Source: Pseudomonas batumici (GTDB taxonomy: Bacteria > Pseudomonadota > Gammaproteobacteria > Pseudomonadales > Pseudomonadaceae). From it: 64,000 nt of DNA. The position numbers and the translations under genes were made by a program. The notes beneath the pieces are model-generated. The model searched no databases. It saw only the letters and a list, made by a program, of their open reading frames with translations, and had not been told where the DNA came from. The stretch spans positions 124,001 through 188,000 of the forward strand of contig NZ_JXDG01000061.1 in NCBI RefSeq assembly GCF_000820515.1, written 5' to 3'. Numbering within the stretch: the stretch's first letter is position 1; each line of letters begins with the position of its first letter. Below, piece by piece: positions 25,371 through 34,305 of this stretch.

Positions 25371-26048
25371 TCAGGCCTGCAAGTAGCGCAACACCGACTC
25401 GCAAATCATCGCCCGATGCCGCGCCTTGATCTGCTCGTCCGACAAGTCGACCTGGAAGATCTCGCCAAGGGTGTGGCGGTTCGAGACCCGATGGAAACAG
25501 AACGACGTCATCAGCATATGCACGTCCAGTGGGTCCAGGCCACTGCGGAACAGCCCCTGCTGCGCGCCACGCTGGAGGATTTCGCCCAGCGCGGTCAGGA
25601 TGGTGACGTTCAGCGAGCGAATCGCCTTCGATTGCTTGACGTACTCGCCCTTGTGGATATTTTCGATACTGACGATCCGGACGAAATCCACGTTGCGGTC
25701 GTGGTGATCGAAGGTGAACTCCACCATCCGTCGAATCGCCTCCCGCGGTTCCAGTTCCGTCAGGTGCAGGCGGCTTTCGGTGCTGCGAATATCTCCGTAG
25801 AGCTTCTCCAGTACCTCGACGTACAGCCGTTCCTTGCTGCCGAAGTAGTAATAGATCATCCGTTTCGAGGTATGGGTCCGCTCGGCAATCGCATCGACCC
25901 GCGCGCCGGAGAGCCCTTGCTGAACGAACTCGACAATCGCTTCCTGGAGGATGTTCTCGCGGGTCTTCTCGGGATTGTTCTTGCGACTCTTGCGCAGCAC
26001 GACGCCCGAGGCGTCGGACGTGGCGGAAAGTTCTGAAGTCATAGTCAT
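25371..26048 (-). CDS. TetR-family regulator of the quinate/aromatic block
   Basis: A 225-residue TetR/AcrR protein. The helix-turn-helix is at about 28-75 (TRENILQEAIVEFVQQGLSG, then RTHTSKRMIYYYFGSKERLY), followed by a larger helical ligand domain typical of regulators near aromatic catabolic genes. It lies between the aroE-like gene and quiC. The likely targets are the promoters carrying AACC(A/G)GTTAGT at 23938 and 28343; the GntR protein is the alternative. A REPIN separates it from the end of quiC. Start ATG 26048; a second in-frame ATG follows two codons later. Confidence 0.88.
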   Translation of the reverse strand: MTMTSELSATSDASGVVLRKSRKNNPEKTRENILQEAIVEFVQQGLSGARVDAIAERTHTSKRMIYYYFGSKERLYVEVLEKLYGDIRSTESRLHLTELEPREAIRRMVEFTFDHHDRNVDFVRIVSIENIHKGEYVKQSKAIRSLNVTILTALGEILQRGAQQGLFRSGLDPLDVHMLMTSFCFHRVSNRHTLGEIFQVDLSDEQIKARHRAMICESVLRYLQA

Positions 26049-26101
26049 TCTGGGCTCACGGCCTTCTCAGCAGATGCCGACGATTATGAGCACTATCTCT
26101 C

Positions 26102-26201
26102 GTAGGAGCGAGCTTGCTCGCGATGAATGCAAGGACACCGCGTTTCTCCAGTGAGCCCGCGTTATCGTTGGCCTCCATCGCGAGCAAGCTCGCTCCTACA
26201 G
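26102..26201. repeat. REPIN (GAGCGAGCTTGCTCGCGAT type)
   Basis: Inverted pair with arms GTAGGAGCGAGCTTGCTCGC and its complement, a different REP subtype from most in this window. It lies between the tetR gene and the quiC stop. Confidence 0.85.
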
Positions 26202-26219
26202 GGATGCGTGTCAGTCGGA

Positions 26220-28130
26220 TTAAAGCCGGGCCTGGCGCACACCGCCACTGCGGGATTTGGCCATCGCCGCCAGGCGCACCGCGACGTTCGCCGCCCCATA
26301 CCCGGCATAACCATTACGACGTTGCAGGATCTCGAAGAAGAAACGCCCCTCGAACGGCTCGGTATAGACGTGGAACAACTCTCCGCCCTGGGCATCGCGG
26401 TCATACAGCACGTTGTAGTAGGCCAGCTCGCTGAGGAACTCATCGTCGAAATCGAAGCGCGCCGCCAGATCGTCGTAGTAATTGAGCGGGATATCCAGCA
26501 ACGGCACCCCCGCCGCTTTCGCCCGGCTGACCTCGGCGAAAATATCGTCACACTCGAAAGCGATATGGTGGACGCCTGAGCCGCGATAGCTCGACAGCGC
26601 GTGGGAAATCGCCGTGTTGCGGTTCTCGGAAATGTTCAGCGGCAGACGGATCGAACTGCAGCGGCTGCGCAGTGCCCGGCTCTTCACCAGGCCATACGGA
26701 TCCGGCAGCACCACTTCATCGTCAGCTTCGAAATCCAGCAGGCTCTTGTAGAACAGGACCCAACTGTCGAGGCTGTCGGCGGGCAGCGCCATGGCCATGT
26801 GATCGATGCGCTTGAGGCCCGTGCGCGAAGGCGTAACGGGCAGCAGATTGAAATCGGTGTCGTAGAGCGTCTGCCCGGTGGCGTCCTTGTCCACCAGGTA
26901 GATCAGGCTGCCATCCGGCGCCCGCACCGCCGCCAGCTCCAGTTCGTTCGGGCCGACCAGGCCGCGATAGGGCTGCCCCTTGTAGGCCACGGCCCGGGAC
27001 AAGGCGCTGGCGCTGTCGTCGACCCGGATCGCCGTGGCGCACAAGGACGGGCCGTGGGCCTCGAAGAAACTGTGGGCAAAGGAGTAGGGTTCGGAGTTGA
27101 GGATCAGGTTGATATCGCCCTGGCGCAGCAGGCTGACGCTTTTCGAGCGGTGCTGCCCGGCCTTGGCAAAGCCCAGGCGTTCCAGCCAGTGGGTCAACTT
27201 GGCGCCGAGGCTTTCGTCCACGGCGAACTCGAGGAACTCGATGCCATCGTTTTTGCTGACCGCTGGCGGCGCGAACAAGGTATCGAGATTGGCCACCGGT
27301 TCGGCCTCCTGCGCCAGGCGCTCGCGGGTTTTCTCTTCCAGGTACAGCAACGAACGCAAGCCGTCGGCGGCATTGGCCCGAGGCGGCGCGGCGCGGAAAC
27401 CGTCGTTGAAGATTTCCAGGGACAGCGGCCCCGTGTAGCCACTCTTGATGATCGGTGCGAGAAACCCGGGCAGGTCGAACTCACCTTGCCCCGGGAAACA
27501 GCGGAAATGTCGGCTCCACTCCAGGACGTCCATGGCCAGGATCGGCGCATCGGCCATTTGCACGAAGAAGATCTTGTCGCCGGGAATCTGCGCGATGGCG
27601 CTCGGATCGCCCTTGAGCGACAAGGTGTGGAAGCTGTCGAGCAACACCCCGAGGCTCGGATGATCGGCCTTGCGGACGATGTCCCAGACCTGTTGGTAGG
27701 TATTGACGTGCCGGCCCCAGGCCAGGGCTTCGTAACCGATACGCAGGCCACGGGCGCCCGCGCGTTCGGCCAGCAGGTGCAGGTCATCGACCAGGATCTG
27801 TTGCTCACCCACGCTGTCGGCCGACGCATTGCTGCACACCAGCACCAGGTCGGTGCCCAGTTCCTGCATCAGATCGAACTTGCGCTCGGCGCGTTCCAGG
27901 TTGCGCGGCAGGCGGTCGCGGCGGCAGCCTTCAAAGTCGCGAAAAGGCTGGAACAGGGTGATGGCGATGCCAAGGTCCGCGCACATCTGACGGATTTCCC
28001 GAGGGCTGCCGTCGTAATACAGCAGGTCATTTTCGAAGATTTCCACGCCATCGAACCCGGCGGCGGCAATGGCTTCGAGTTTTTCCGGCAAGGTGCCGCT
28101 CAGGGAAACGGTGGCAATGGAACGCTGCAT
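26220..28130 (-). CDS. quiC: 3-dehydroshikimate dehydratase, two-domain QuiC type
   Basis: A 636-residue fused protein. The N-terminal half is a TIM-barrel dehydroshikimate dehydratase whose divalent-metal ligands can be read as E in IGYEAL, D in LLDSFH, Q in FVQMAD and E in LSLEIF. The C-terminal half is a vicinal-oxygen-chelate domain like 4-hydroxyphenylpyruvate dioxygenase, with H in RIDHMA, H in VHHIAF and E in FFFEILQRRNG, so the iron triad looks kept. It turns dehydroshikimate into protocatechuate, feeding the beta-ketoadipate pathway. ATG 28130 (MQRSIATVSLSG) follows GGGAG. This fused form is known from P. putida QuiC1. Confidence 0.92.
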   Translation of the reverse strand: MQRSIATVSLSGTLPEKLEAIAAAGFDGVEIFENDLLYYDGSPREIRQMCADLGIAITLFQPFRDFEGCRRDRLPRNLERAERKFDLMQELGTDLVLVCSNASADSVGEQQILVDDLHLLAERAGARGLRIGYEALAWGRHVNTYQQVWDIVRKADHPSLGVLLDSFHTLSLKGDPSAIAQIPGDKIFFVQMADAPILAMDVLEWSRHFRCFPGQGEFDLPGFLAPIIKSGYTGPLSLEIFNDGFRAAPPRANAADGLRSLLYLEEKTRERLAQEAEPVANLDTLFAPPAVSKNDGIEFLEFAVDESLGAKLTHWLERLGFAKAGQHRSKSVSLLRQGDINLILNSEPYSFAHSFFEAHGPSLCATAIRVDDSASALSRAVAYKGQPYRGLVGPNELELAAVRAPDGSLIYLVDKDATGQTLYDTDFNLLPVTPSRTGLKRIDHMAMALPADSLDSWVLFYKSLLDFEADDEVVLPDPYGLVKSRALRSRCSSIRLPLNISENRNTAISHALSSYRGSGVHHIAFECDDIFAEVSRAKAAGVPLLDIPLNYYDDLAARFDFDDEFLSELAYYNVLYDRDAQGGELFHVYTEPFEGRFFFEILQRRNGYAGYGAANVAVRLAAMAKSRSGGVRQARL

Positions 28131-28153
28131 AGGACGACTCCCGACAGTGGGCA

Positions 28154-28161
28154 TTTTTATT
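28154..28161 (-). promoter_or_regulatory. Candidate Crc/Hfq motif (AATAAAAA) in the quiC leader
   Basis: An AAnAAnAA match about 24 bases before the quiC ATG. Together with the motif before aroQ it suggests catabolite repression of the whole block by Crc/Hfq. Confidence 0.4.
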
Positions 28162-28180
28162 GTGAACACGGAACAAAACC

Positions 28181-28270
28181 GTAGGAGCCGGCTTGCTGGC
28201 GATGCAGGCGCCGCGGTACATCAGAAAGACCGCGTTATCGTTCATCGCCAGCAAGCCGGCTCCTACAAGG
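28181..28270. repeat. REPIN in the quiC-MFS intergenic region
   Basis: Inverted REP pair (GTAGGAGCCGGCTTGCTGGC and its complement) in the 363-bp gap between divergent quiC and the MFS gene. The rest of the gap holds the operator-like motif at 28343 and the two promoters. Confidence 0.85.
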
Positions 28271-28340
28271 ACGTCATCCGTCGGACTCAAGAGGCGATCG
28301 AATTATTGATGCAGGGAACCCGGACATCAATCAAAGTGTA

Positions 28341-28353
28341 CGAACCAGTTAGT
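28341..28353. promoter_or_regulatory. Candidate operator AACCAGTTAGT before the MFS/quiC genes
   Basis: The stretch CGAACCAGTTAGT matches, over AACC(A/G)GTTAGT, the site inside the aroQ promoter at 23938. Shared use by the TetR or GntR regulator of this block is inferred. Confidence 0.45.
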
Positions 28354-28493
28354 TTTGTGTGCGATTATCGACCACAATGACCTCCGGCGAATTGACGGTT
28401 TTTTGCCCACTGCGCACCATCATCCCAGCCAAGGCAGTGCTTCAAACGCTCCAGAAACACACCCAGACAATTCCAAAAAACGGGTAATCGCTC

Positions 28494-29828
28494 ATGCTCT
28501 CGACTTCACAAAGCTCCCCTGTCACCCAGGGCAGCACCCGCGGCGGTATCGCCGACAAGATTCGCGGCGCCATGGCCGTCGGCACGACCCGCTGGGGAAT
28601 GCTGGCGCTGGTGTTCTTCGCCACCACCCTGAACTACATCGACCGCGCCGCCCTGGGCGTGATGCAGCCCATCCTGTCCAAGGAAATGAGCTGGACGGCG
28701 ATGGACTACGCCAACATCAACTTCTGGTTCCAGGTCGGCTACGCCGTCGGTTTCGTCCTGCAGGGACGGCTGATCGACAAGATCGGCGTGAAGCGGGTGT
28801 TCTTCTTCTCCGTGCTGTTCTGGAGCCTGGCGACCGGTGCCCACGGCCTGGCGACTTCGGCGGTGGGCTTCATGGTCTGCCGGCTCATTCTCGGCCTGAC
28901 CGAAGCCGCCAACTACCCGGCCTGCGTGAAGACCACCCGCCTGTGGTTCCCGGCCGGTGAACGCGCGGTGGCCACCGGTATCTTCAATGCCGGGACCAAT
29001 GTCGGGGCGATGTTCACCCCCATGTTGTTGCCATTGATCCTGCAGGTCTGGGGCTGGCAGGCGGCGTTCCTCTGCATGTCGGCGCTGGGTGGTGTCTGGC
29101 TGGTGTGCTGGGGCCTGAAATACTTCGACCCGCAAGAGCACCCTTCGGTGAAAGCCTCGGAACTGGCCTATATCCAGCAGGAAGCCGAACCGGTTCAACC
29201 CGGCGTGCCTTTCTCGCGGATCCTGCGCATGCGCGGCACCTGGGCCTTCGCCCTGGCCTACTCGCTCACCGCACCGGTGTTCTGGTTCTACCTGTACTGG
29301 CTGCCGCCGTTCCTCAACCAGCAATACAACCTGGGCATCAGCGTGACGCAAATGGGCATCCCGCTGATCATCATCTACATGACCGCCGACTTCGGCAGCG
29401 TCGGCGGCGGCATCCTCTCCTCGTTCCTGATCGGTCGCGGCATCAACCCGATCCGCGCCCGCCTGCTGTCGATGCTGCTGTTCGCCTGCTGCATCGTCGG
29501 CGTGGTGATGGCTGCCGGCGCCAGCCACCTGTGGGTGGCCGTCGCGGCAATCTCCCTGGCCATCGGCGCGCACCAGGCCTGGACCGCGAACATCTGGAGC
29601 CTGGTGATGGACTACACCCCCAAGCACATGATGAGCACGGTGTTCGGTTTCGGCGGCATGTGCGCGGCCGTCGGCGGCATGTTCATGACCCAACTGGTGG
29701 GCTACATCCTGACCGTCACCAACAACAACTACGCCGTGTTGTTCACCCTGATCCCGGCGATGTACTTCATTGCCCTGACCTGGCTGTACTTCATGGCCCC
29801 GCGCAAGATCCCCAACCTGGCGGACTGA
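28494..29828 (+). CDS. MFS transporter, anion:cation symporter type (likely quinate/shikimate or related acid)
   Basis: A 444-residue major facilitator with twelve predicted helices. The TM1 pattern LNYIDRAALGVMQPILSKEM, the loop motif QGRLIDKIGVKRVF and the GLTEAANYPACVKTTRLWFP region mark the ACS family (ExuT/GudP-like), which imports sugar acids and related anions. It is divergent from quiC, which suggests that it imports quinate, shikimate, dehydroshikimate or protocatechuate. The substrate is inferred from context only. A 12-bp perfect hairpin follows the stop. Confidence 0.87.
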   Translation: MLSTSQSSPVTQGSTRGGIADKIRGAMAVGTTRWGMLALVFFATTLNYIDRAALGVMQPILSKEMSWTAMDYANINFWFQVGYAVGFVLQGRLIDKIGVKRVFFFSVLFWSLATGAHGLATSAVGFMVCRLILGLTEAANYPACVKTTRLWFPAGERAVATGIFNAGTNVGAMFTPMLLPLILQVWGWQAAFLCMSALGGVWLVCWGLKYFDPQEHPSVKASELAYIQQEAEPVQPGVPFSRILRMRGTWAFALAYSLTAPVFWFYLYWLPPFLNQQYNLGISVTQMGIPLIIIYMTADFGSVGGGILSSFLIGRGINPIRARLLSMLLFACCIVGVVMAAGASHLWVAVAAISLAIGAHQAWTANIWSLVMDYTPKHMMSTVFGFGGMCAAVGGMFMTQLVGYILTVTNNNYAVLFTLIPAMYFIALTWLYFMAPRKIPNLAD

Positions 29829-29838
29829 TCGGCCCTCC

Positions 29839-29864
29839 ACGGGGGCCTGGTTCCAGGCCCCCGT
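29839..29864. terminator. Near-continuous 12-bp inverted repeat after the MFS gene
   Basis: ACGGGGGCCTGG and its exact complement are separated by only two bases. It lies 11 bases after the MFS stop and 52 bases before the chemoreceptor start. It lacks a T-run, so some read-through into the chemoreceptor gene is possible. Confidence 0.5.
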
Positions 29865-29915
29865 ACCGGCAACCGCCGACCGGCTGCCCTCCCCCTCGAC
29901 GCAAGAGCATCAGCC

Positions 29916-31538
29916 ATGAGCCTGAGAAATCCGAGCATCGCCCAGCGTGCGCTGGTCAGCTTCGGTGTGATCGCCCTGCTGGTCCTGCTCCAGGGCTTGT
30001 TTGCCCTGCAACAGGTCGCCCAGGTGCGGGCCACTGGACAACATATCGAAACCATCTCCTTGCCCAGCACCCGTTACCTGGGCGAAATCCGCGACTACGT
30101 GCTGAGCATCCGTGTGCTGAGCCTGCGCATGGCGCTCAATCGCGAGCCCAAGGTGCTCGAGTCGACCGTCGCGCGCCTGCACCTGGTCAAAGGCTGGCTG
30201 CAGGACTCGCTGGACAAGTTCGCGCCACTGGTCGACGAGCACAACCGCAAGCCCTATGACGCCTTCCTGGCCACGGTGCAGGATTATCGCCAGACGCTGG
30301 ATCAGTACGAGCAGTTGTCACAGCAAAACCGCAGCGAAGAAATGAACGCCCTGCTCAACGGCAGGATCCAGGAGTATTCGACACGCACCGGCGATCAGTT
30401 CGCCGAACTGGTCAACCTCAGCGCCCAGGAAGTCGGCGACTCCGCCGCCCGCGCCGATACGCTGTATGGCCGGGTGAAAGTCACGGTGATCGGCGCGCTG
30501 GTCGCCGTCTCAGGCCTGACACTGCTGCTGGCCTGGCGGTTGATCCGCAGTATCGTGGGGCCGATTCGCCAGGCCATGCACATCGCCGAACAGGTGGCCA
30601 GTGGCGACCTGACCAGCACCCCGCACAGCCACGGCAGCGACGAGACCGCGCGCCTGCTCAAGGCCCTGGCGAGCATGCAGGACAGCCTGCGCGAGACCTT
30701 GCAGATGATCAGCGGCACCTCCGGCCGATTGGCCGACACTGCCGGGCGGATGAACCGGAGCACCGAGCAGGACAGCCGCCGCGTGCAGCAACAGCATCAG
30801 GAAATCGAACAGGCCGCCACCGCGGTCAACGAGATGACCACGGCCGTCGAGGAGGTCGCGCGCAATGCCGTCTCCACCTCCGACGTCACCCGTCAGTCGA
30901 GCGAACAGGCCAGCCAGGGCCGCCAACGGGTGGACGCGACCCTGGGCTCGATCCAGTCGATGAGCAGCGATGTCGGCTCGGCGCTGCAACAGGTGCAATC
31001 GCTGGCCGAGCAATCGCGGGAGATCGGCAAAGTGCTCGATGTGATTCGCGCGATTGCCGAACAGACCAACCTGCTGGCCCTCAACGCGGCCATCGAGGCG
31101 GCTCGCGCGGGTGAGGCCGGGCGCGGCTTTGCCGTGGTGGCCGATGAAGTACGCGCCCTCGCCCACCGCACCCAGCAGTCGACCCGGGAAATCGAACAGA
31201 TGATCGCCAATGTCCAGGGGCGTACCGACAGCGTCGTAGATTCGATGCACGGCAGCCACCAACGGGTCGCCGACACCCTGGCCTTCGCCGAGCATGCCGG
31301 CAGTGCCCTGGGCGAGATCACCCGGGCCATGGAGCAGATTCACGAGCGCAACCTAGTGATTGCCAGCGCCTCGGAAGAACAGGCCCAGGTGGCGCGCGAG
31401 GTCGACCGCAACCTGCTGAACATTCGCGACCTGTCGCAGGAAAGTGCCGAGGCGTCGCGCCAGACCCAGGCCACCGGCCATGAGCTGGCCCAACTGGCGC
31501 TGGACCTGCAAGGCCTGGTGACCCGCTTCCGGCTTTAG
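29916..31538 (+). CDS. Methyl-accepting chemotaxis protein (4-helix-bundle sensor)
   Basis: A 540-residue chemoreceptor. TM1 is at about 11-30, an all-helical periplasmic domain at about 31-188, TM2 at about 189-212, HAMP at about 213-265, and then a signalling domain with the hairpin tip EQTNLLALNAAIEAARAGEA and GRGFAVVADEVRALA. No C-terminal CheR-binding pentapeptide is seen (it ends VTRFRL). Its place directly after the quinate transporter suggests that it senses quinate, shikimate or protocatechuate. From memory, P. putida PcaY, with a similar sensor type, detects these compounds. The ligand is inferred. Confidence 0.9.
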   Translation: MSLRNPSIAQRALVSFGVIALLVLLQGLFALQQVAQVRATGQHIETISLPSTRYLGEIRDYVLSIRVLSLRMALNREPKVLESTVARLHLVKGWLQDSLDKFAPLVDEHNRKPYDAFLATVQDYRQTLDQYEQLSQQNRSEEMNALLNGRIQEYSTRTGDQFAELVNLSAQEVGDSAARADTLYGRVKVTVIGALVAVSGLTLLLAWRLIRSIVGPIRQAMHIAEQVASGDLTSTPHSHGSDETARLLKALASMQDSLRETLQMISGTSGRLADTAGRMNRSTEQDSRRVQQQHQEIEQAATAVNEMTTAVEEVARNAVSTSDVTRQSSEQASQGRQRVDATLGSIQSMSSDVGSALQQVQSLAEQSREIGKVLDVIRAIAEQTNLLALNAAIEAARAGEAGRGFAVVADEVRALAHRTQQSTREIEQMIANVQGRTDSVVDSMHGSHQRVADTLAFAEHAGSALGEITRAMEQIHERNLVIASASEEQAQVAREVDRNLLNIRDLSQESAEASRQTQATGHELAQLALDLQGLVTRFRL

Positions 31539-31707
31539 CTGCCAGACCGCCACCCGGGCTGGCTTCCCGGCCACGCAGCAGCGACACTCGACAAGAGACC
31601 CACAAGAGGATTCCGGCATGCTCTGGAAAACAGCAAGACGTGGCGACGGTGGGGTGGAGGCTCGCGGCGGCGGCCAGTACGACACCTTGGCTGCAAAGCA
31701 CCGGAAA

Positions 31708-32688
31708 ATGTACCGACTACTCACACTGGCCGCGCTCTGCCTAGGTGCCTCCAGCCTCCAGGCGGCACAGCCGGCAGTGCCGGTCATCAGCCCCGAACGG
31801 CTGGCCATGGGCGCCGGGGAGCTTTCGCTGGGCCTCAGCCAGGACTGGCGCCAGCCGCTACCGGAAGTCCAACGGGCAGTGATCATCGTGCATGGTCGCC
31901 TGCGCAACGCCCAGACCTATCTGCACAGCGCCGAGCAGGCCGCCGCCCTGGCCGGACAAGCGACCACCAGCCTGGTCATCGCCCCGCAGTTCCTCAACGA
32001 AAGCGATGTACGGCGCCATCACCTGCCGGATCACCTGCTGCGCTGGCGGGGCAATGACTGGATGGCCGGTGCGGACTCGACCGGACCTTCGGCGCTGAGT
32101 TCCTACACGGCCCTGGATGAAATCCTCGCGCGTCTGGACGATCGCAAAGCGTTTCCGGCACTGCGCGAAGTGGTCGTCGCCGGGCACTCCGGCGGTGCCC
32201 AGGTGGTGCAGCGCTATGCACTGGTGGGGCATGGCGACAGGCAATTGGCGGGGAGCGGCATCAAGCTGCGCTATGTGATCGCCAACCCGTCGTCCTATGC
32301 CTATTTCAGCGCCCAGCGACCGGTGGCAGGATTCAATCCGTCGAGTTGTCCGGGGTTCAACCGCTGGAAATACGGCCTGCAGGACCTGCCAGCCTACGCC
32401 ATGGGGCAATCACCCGAGCAGTTGGAGCAGGGTTATGTGCAGCGCGATATCACCTACCTGCTGGGGCAACGGGATACCGACCCGAATCATCCGGCCCTGG
32501 ACAAGAGCTGCGCGGCGGAGGCCCAGGACGCGTATCGGTTGATTCGTGGACATAACTATTTTGCCTACCTGCAGCAGCGTCATCCGCAAGGGTTCACGCA
32601 GACGCTGGTGGAGGTGCCCGGGGTCGGGCATGACGGTGATGGGATGTTGACCTCGCCACAGGGGCAGAAGGCGTTGTTCGGGAAGTAG
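31708..32688 (+). CDS. Exported alpha/beta hydrolase, substrate unknown
   Basis: A 326-residue protein with signal peptide MYRLLTLAALCLGASSLQA. The hydrolase fold is shown by VIIVHGRLRN near the oxyanion strand, the nucleophile elbow GHSGGAQ and a late histidine in VPGVGHDGDG. Four cysteines may form disulfides in the periplasm. Substrate and pathway are unknown. ATG 31708 is favoured because it opens the signal peptide, though its ribosome-binding site is weak; the frame continues upstream to 31618. It follows the chemoreceptor but is separated by 169 bp. Confidence 0.72.
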   Translation: MYRLLTLAALCLGASSLQAAQPAVPVISPERLAMGAGELSLGLSQDWRQPLPEVQRAVIIVHGRLRNAQTYLHSAEQAAALAGQATTSLVIAPQFLNESDVRRHHLPDHLLRWRGNDWMAGADSTGPSALSSYTALDEILARLDDRKAFPALREVVVAGHSGGAQVVQRYALVGHGDRQLAGSGIKLRYVIANPSSYAYFSAQRPVAGFNPSSCPGFNRWKYGLQDLPAYAMGQSPEQLEQGYVQRDITYLLGQRDTDPNHPALDKSCAAEAQDAYRLIRGHNYFAYLQQRHPQGFTQTLVEVPGVGHDGDGMLTSPQGQKALFGK

Positions 32689-32698
32689 GCGATCCTCA

Positions 32699-33292
32699 TC
32701 AAGCCGAAAGCATCTGCCGAAGCACCACGCAATCCTCGGCATGCCAATCCGTCAGCTCCGGCCAGGGGTTGTCCGGCAGGTTGACCAATACCGTCCTCGC
32801 CCCCGCCGCCCGTCCGCACTCCAGGTCGATGCGATAATCACCGACCATCACCATCTCGCTCGGCGCCACGTCCCAGGCGGCGGCCAGTTTCAACAGGCCA
32901 CCCGGATGCGGCTTGGGCGACGCTTCGTCGCGGCCCAGCACATCCTCCACCGCGAAACAGTCGGCCAGACCGATGGCCTCCAGCGTCACATGGGCCAGCT
33001 CGCGGGCATTGCGCGTGAGGATGCCGAGGCGATAACCGCGCCCGGCCAGCTCGCGGACCAGCTCCACCGCCCCCACCGCCGGTTTCGAACCCAGCGCCAG
33101 ATCCCGCTCATGCTCCAGCAACCAGGCATGTTTGGCGGCCGCCTCATCGGCGGGCAGCGCCGCCAGATGCTTGAGGATGTCGTGTTCCGGCGGAATCGAC
33201 AGGGCCACGCGGATGGCGGCGAAATCGTGCACGGCGACGGTCAGGGTGCCGTCCATGTCGAACACCCAATGACGCACATCCGACAGACTCAT
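32699..33292 (-). CDS. HAD-family hydrolase (phosphoglycolate phosphatase-like)
   Basis: A 197-residue haloacid-dehalogenase hydrolase. Motif I DMDGTLT is at residues 13-19, motif II is LTRNA, motif III includes KPHPGG and motif IV is GDYRIDLECG, with a small helical cap. It likely dephosphorylates a small phosphorylated metabolite such as phosphoglycolate or a nucleotide. The start overlaps the tesB stop by ATGA, so it is co-translated with the thioesterase. The frame extends upstream to 33502 but that region is inside tesB. Confidence 0.88.
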   Translation of the reverse strand: MSLSDVRHWVFDMDGTLTVAVHDFAAIRVALSIPPEHDILKHLAALPADEAAAKHAWLLEHERDLALGSKPAVGAVELVRELAGRGYRLGILTRNARELAHVTLEAIGLADCFAVEDVLGRDEASPKPHPGGLLKLAAAWDVAPSEMVMVGDYRIDLECGRAAGARTVLVNLPDNPWPELTDWHAEDCVVLRQMLSA

Positions 33293-34158
33293 GCCCAATC
33301 CTTGCGATGACGGATCAGGCCTTCCTGGGTCACCGAGGCCACCAACACCCCGGCGCGGTTGTACACGCTGCCCCGGGAGAACCCGCGGGAGTTGCCGGCC
33401 CAGGGGCTGTCCATCGCATACAGCAACCAGTCGTCGGCTCGCAGGTCGGCGTGGAACCACAGCGCGTGGTCGAGGCTGGCGACCTGCATATCCTTCTGCC
33501 ACACCGACTTGCCATGGGGCAGCAAGGAGGTGGTCAACAGGCCGAAGTCCGAGGCGTAGGCCAGCAGGTACTTATGCAGCGCCGGCGAGTCGGCCAGCGC
33601 ACCGTCGGCGCGGAACCAGACGTACTTGACCGGGTCCGACGGCTGCGGGTTGTATGGGTCCTTCTCGGTGACCGGGCGCACTTCGATGGGCTTGGGACAC
33701 AGGAGTTTGTCGCGCATGTGCTCGGGGATCAGGTGGGCGCGCTGCTGGGTGAGTTCCAGCTCGGTGGCCAGGTTCTCCGGCCCCACCACCTGGGGCATGC
33801 TGCTCTGGTGCTCGAAGCCGGCTTCGTCGTACTGGAACGAGGCGCTGCACGTGAAGATCGGCTGGCCCTTCTGGATCGCCGTGACGCGCCGCGTGCTGAA
33901 ACTGCCGCCGTCGCGTACCCGGTCGACCGAGTAGACCACCGGCAGTCCGGCATCGCCCGGGCGCAGGAAATAGCCGTGCATCGAATGCACATGCCGCGCC
34001 GGCTCGACCGTCTGGCTGGCCGCCGACAGCGACTGGCCCAGCACCTGGCCGCCGAACAACTGGCGAAACCCGAGGTCCTGGCTGCGGCCGCGAAACAGGT
34101 TTTCTTCAATCGGCTCCAGGGTCAGCAAGTCGACCAGGTCTTCCAGCACTTGGCTCAT
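33289..34158 (-). CDS. tesB: Acyl-CoA thioesterase II
   Basis: A 289-residue double-hotdog thioesterase. Family markers are LFRGRSQDLGFRQLFGGQVLGQ, VHSMHGYFLRPGD, the central FQYDE segment, HALWFHADLRADDWLLY with the catalytic aspartate, and VTQEGLIR with the catalytic glutamine near the end. It hydrolyses medium- and long-chain acyl-CoA to free acid and CoA. It is the first gene of a two-gene unit with the HAD hydrolase. Start ATG 34158; AGGAG lies upstream. Confidence 0.95.
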   Translation of the reverse strand: MSQVLEDLVDLLTLEPIEENLFRGRSQDLGFRQLFGGQVLGQSLSAASQTVEPARHVHSMHGYFLRPGDAGLPVVYSVDRVRDGGSFSTRRVTAIQKGQPIFTCSASFQYDEAGFEHQSSMPQVVGPENLATELELTQQRAHLIPEHMRDKLLCPKPIEVRPVTEKDPYNPQPSDPVKYVWFRADGALADSPALHKYLLAYASDFGLLTTSLLPHGKSVWQKDMQVASLDHALWFHADLRADDWLLYAMDSPWAGNSRGFSRGSVYNRAGVLVASVTQEGLIRHRKDWA

Positions 34159-34305
34159 TCAAACGCTCCTCACACAGGGCAATACGGTTCACTTAAAGAC
34201 GCTATCAAGCCATCCGTGCTTGTGTGGCCAGCAGGCTTGCCACAGGCCTCGAATGATACAGCGTTTGTCGCTCCAGGCGTTGCAGCGGATCGGCCAACCC
34301 CGCGG

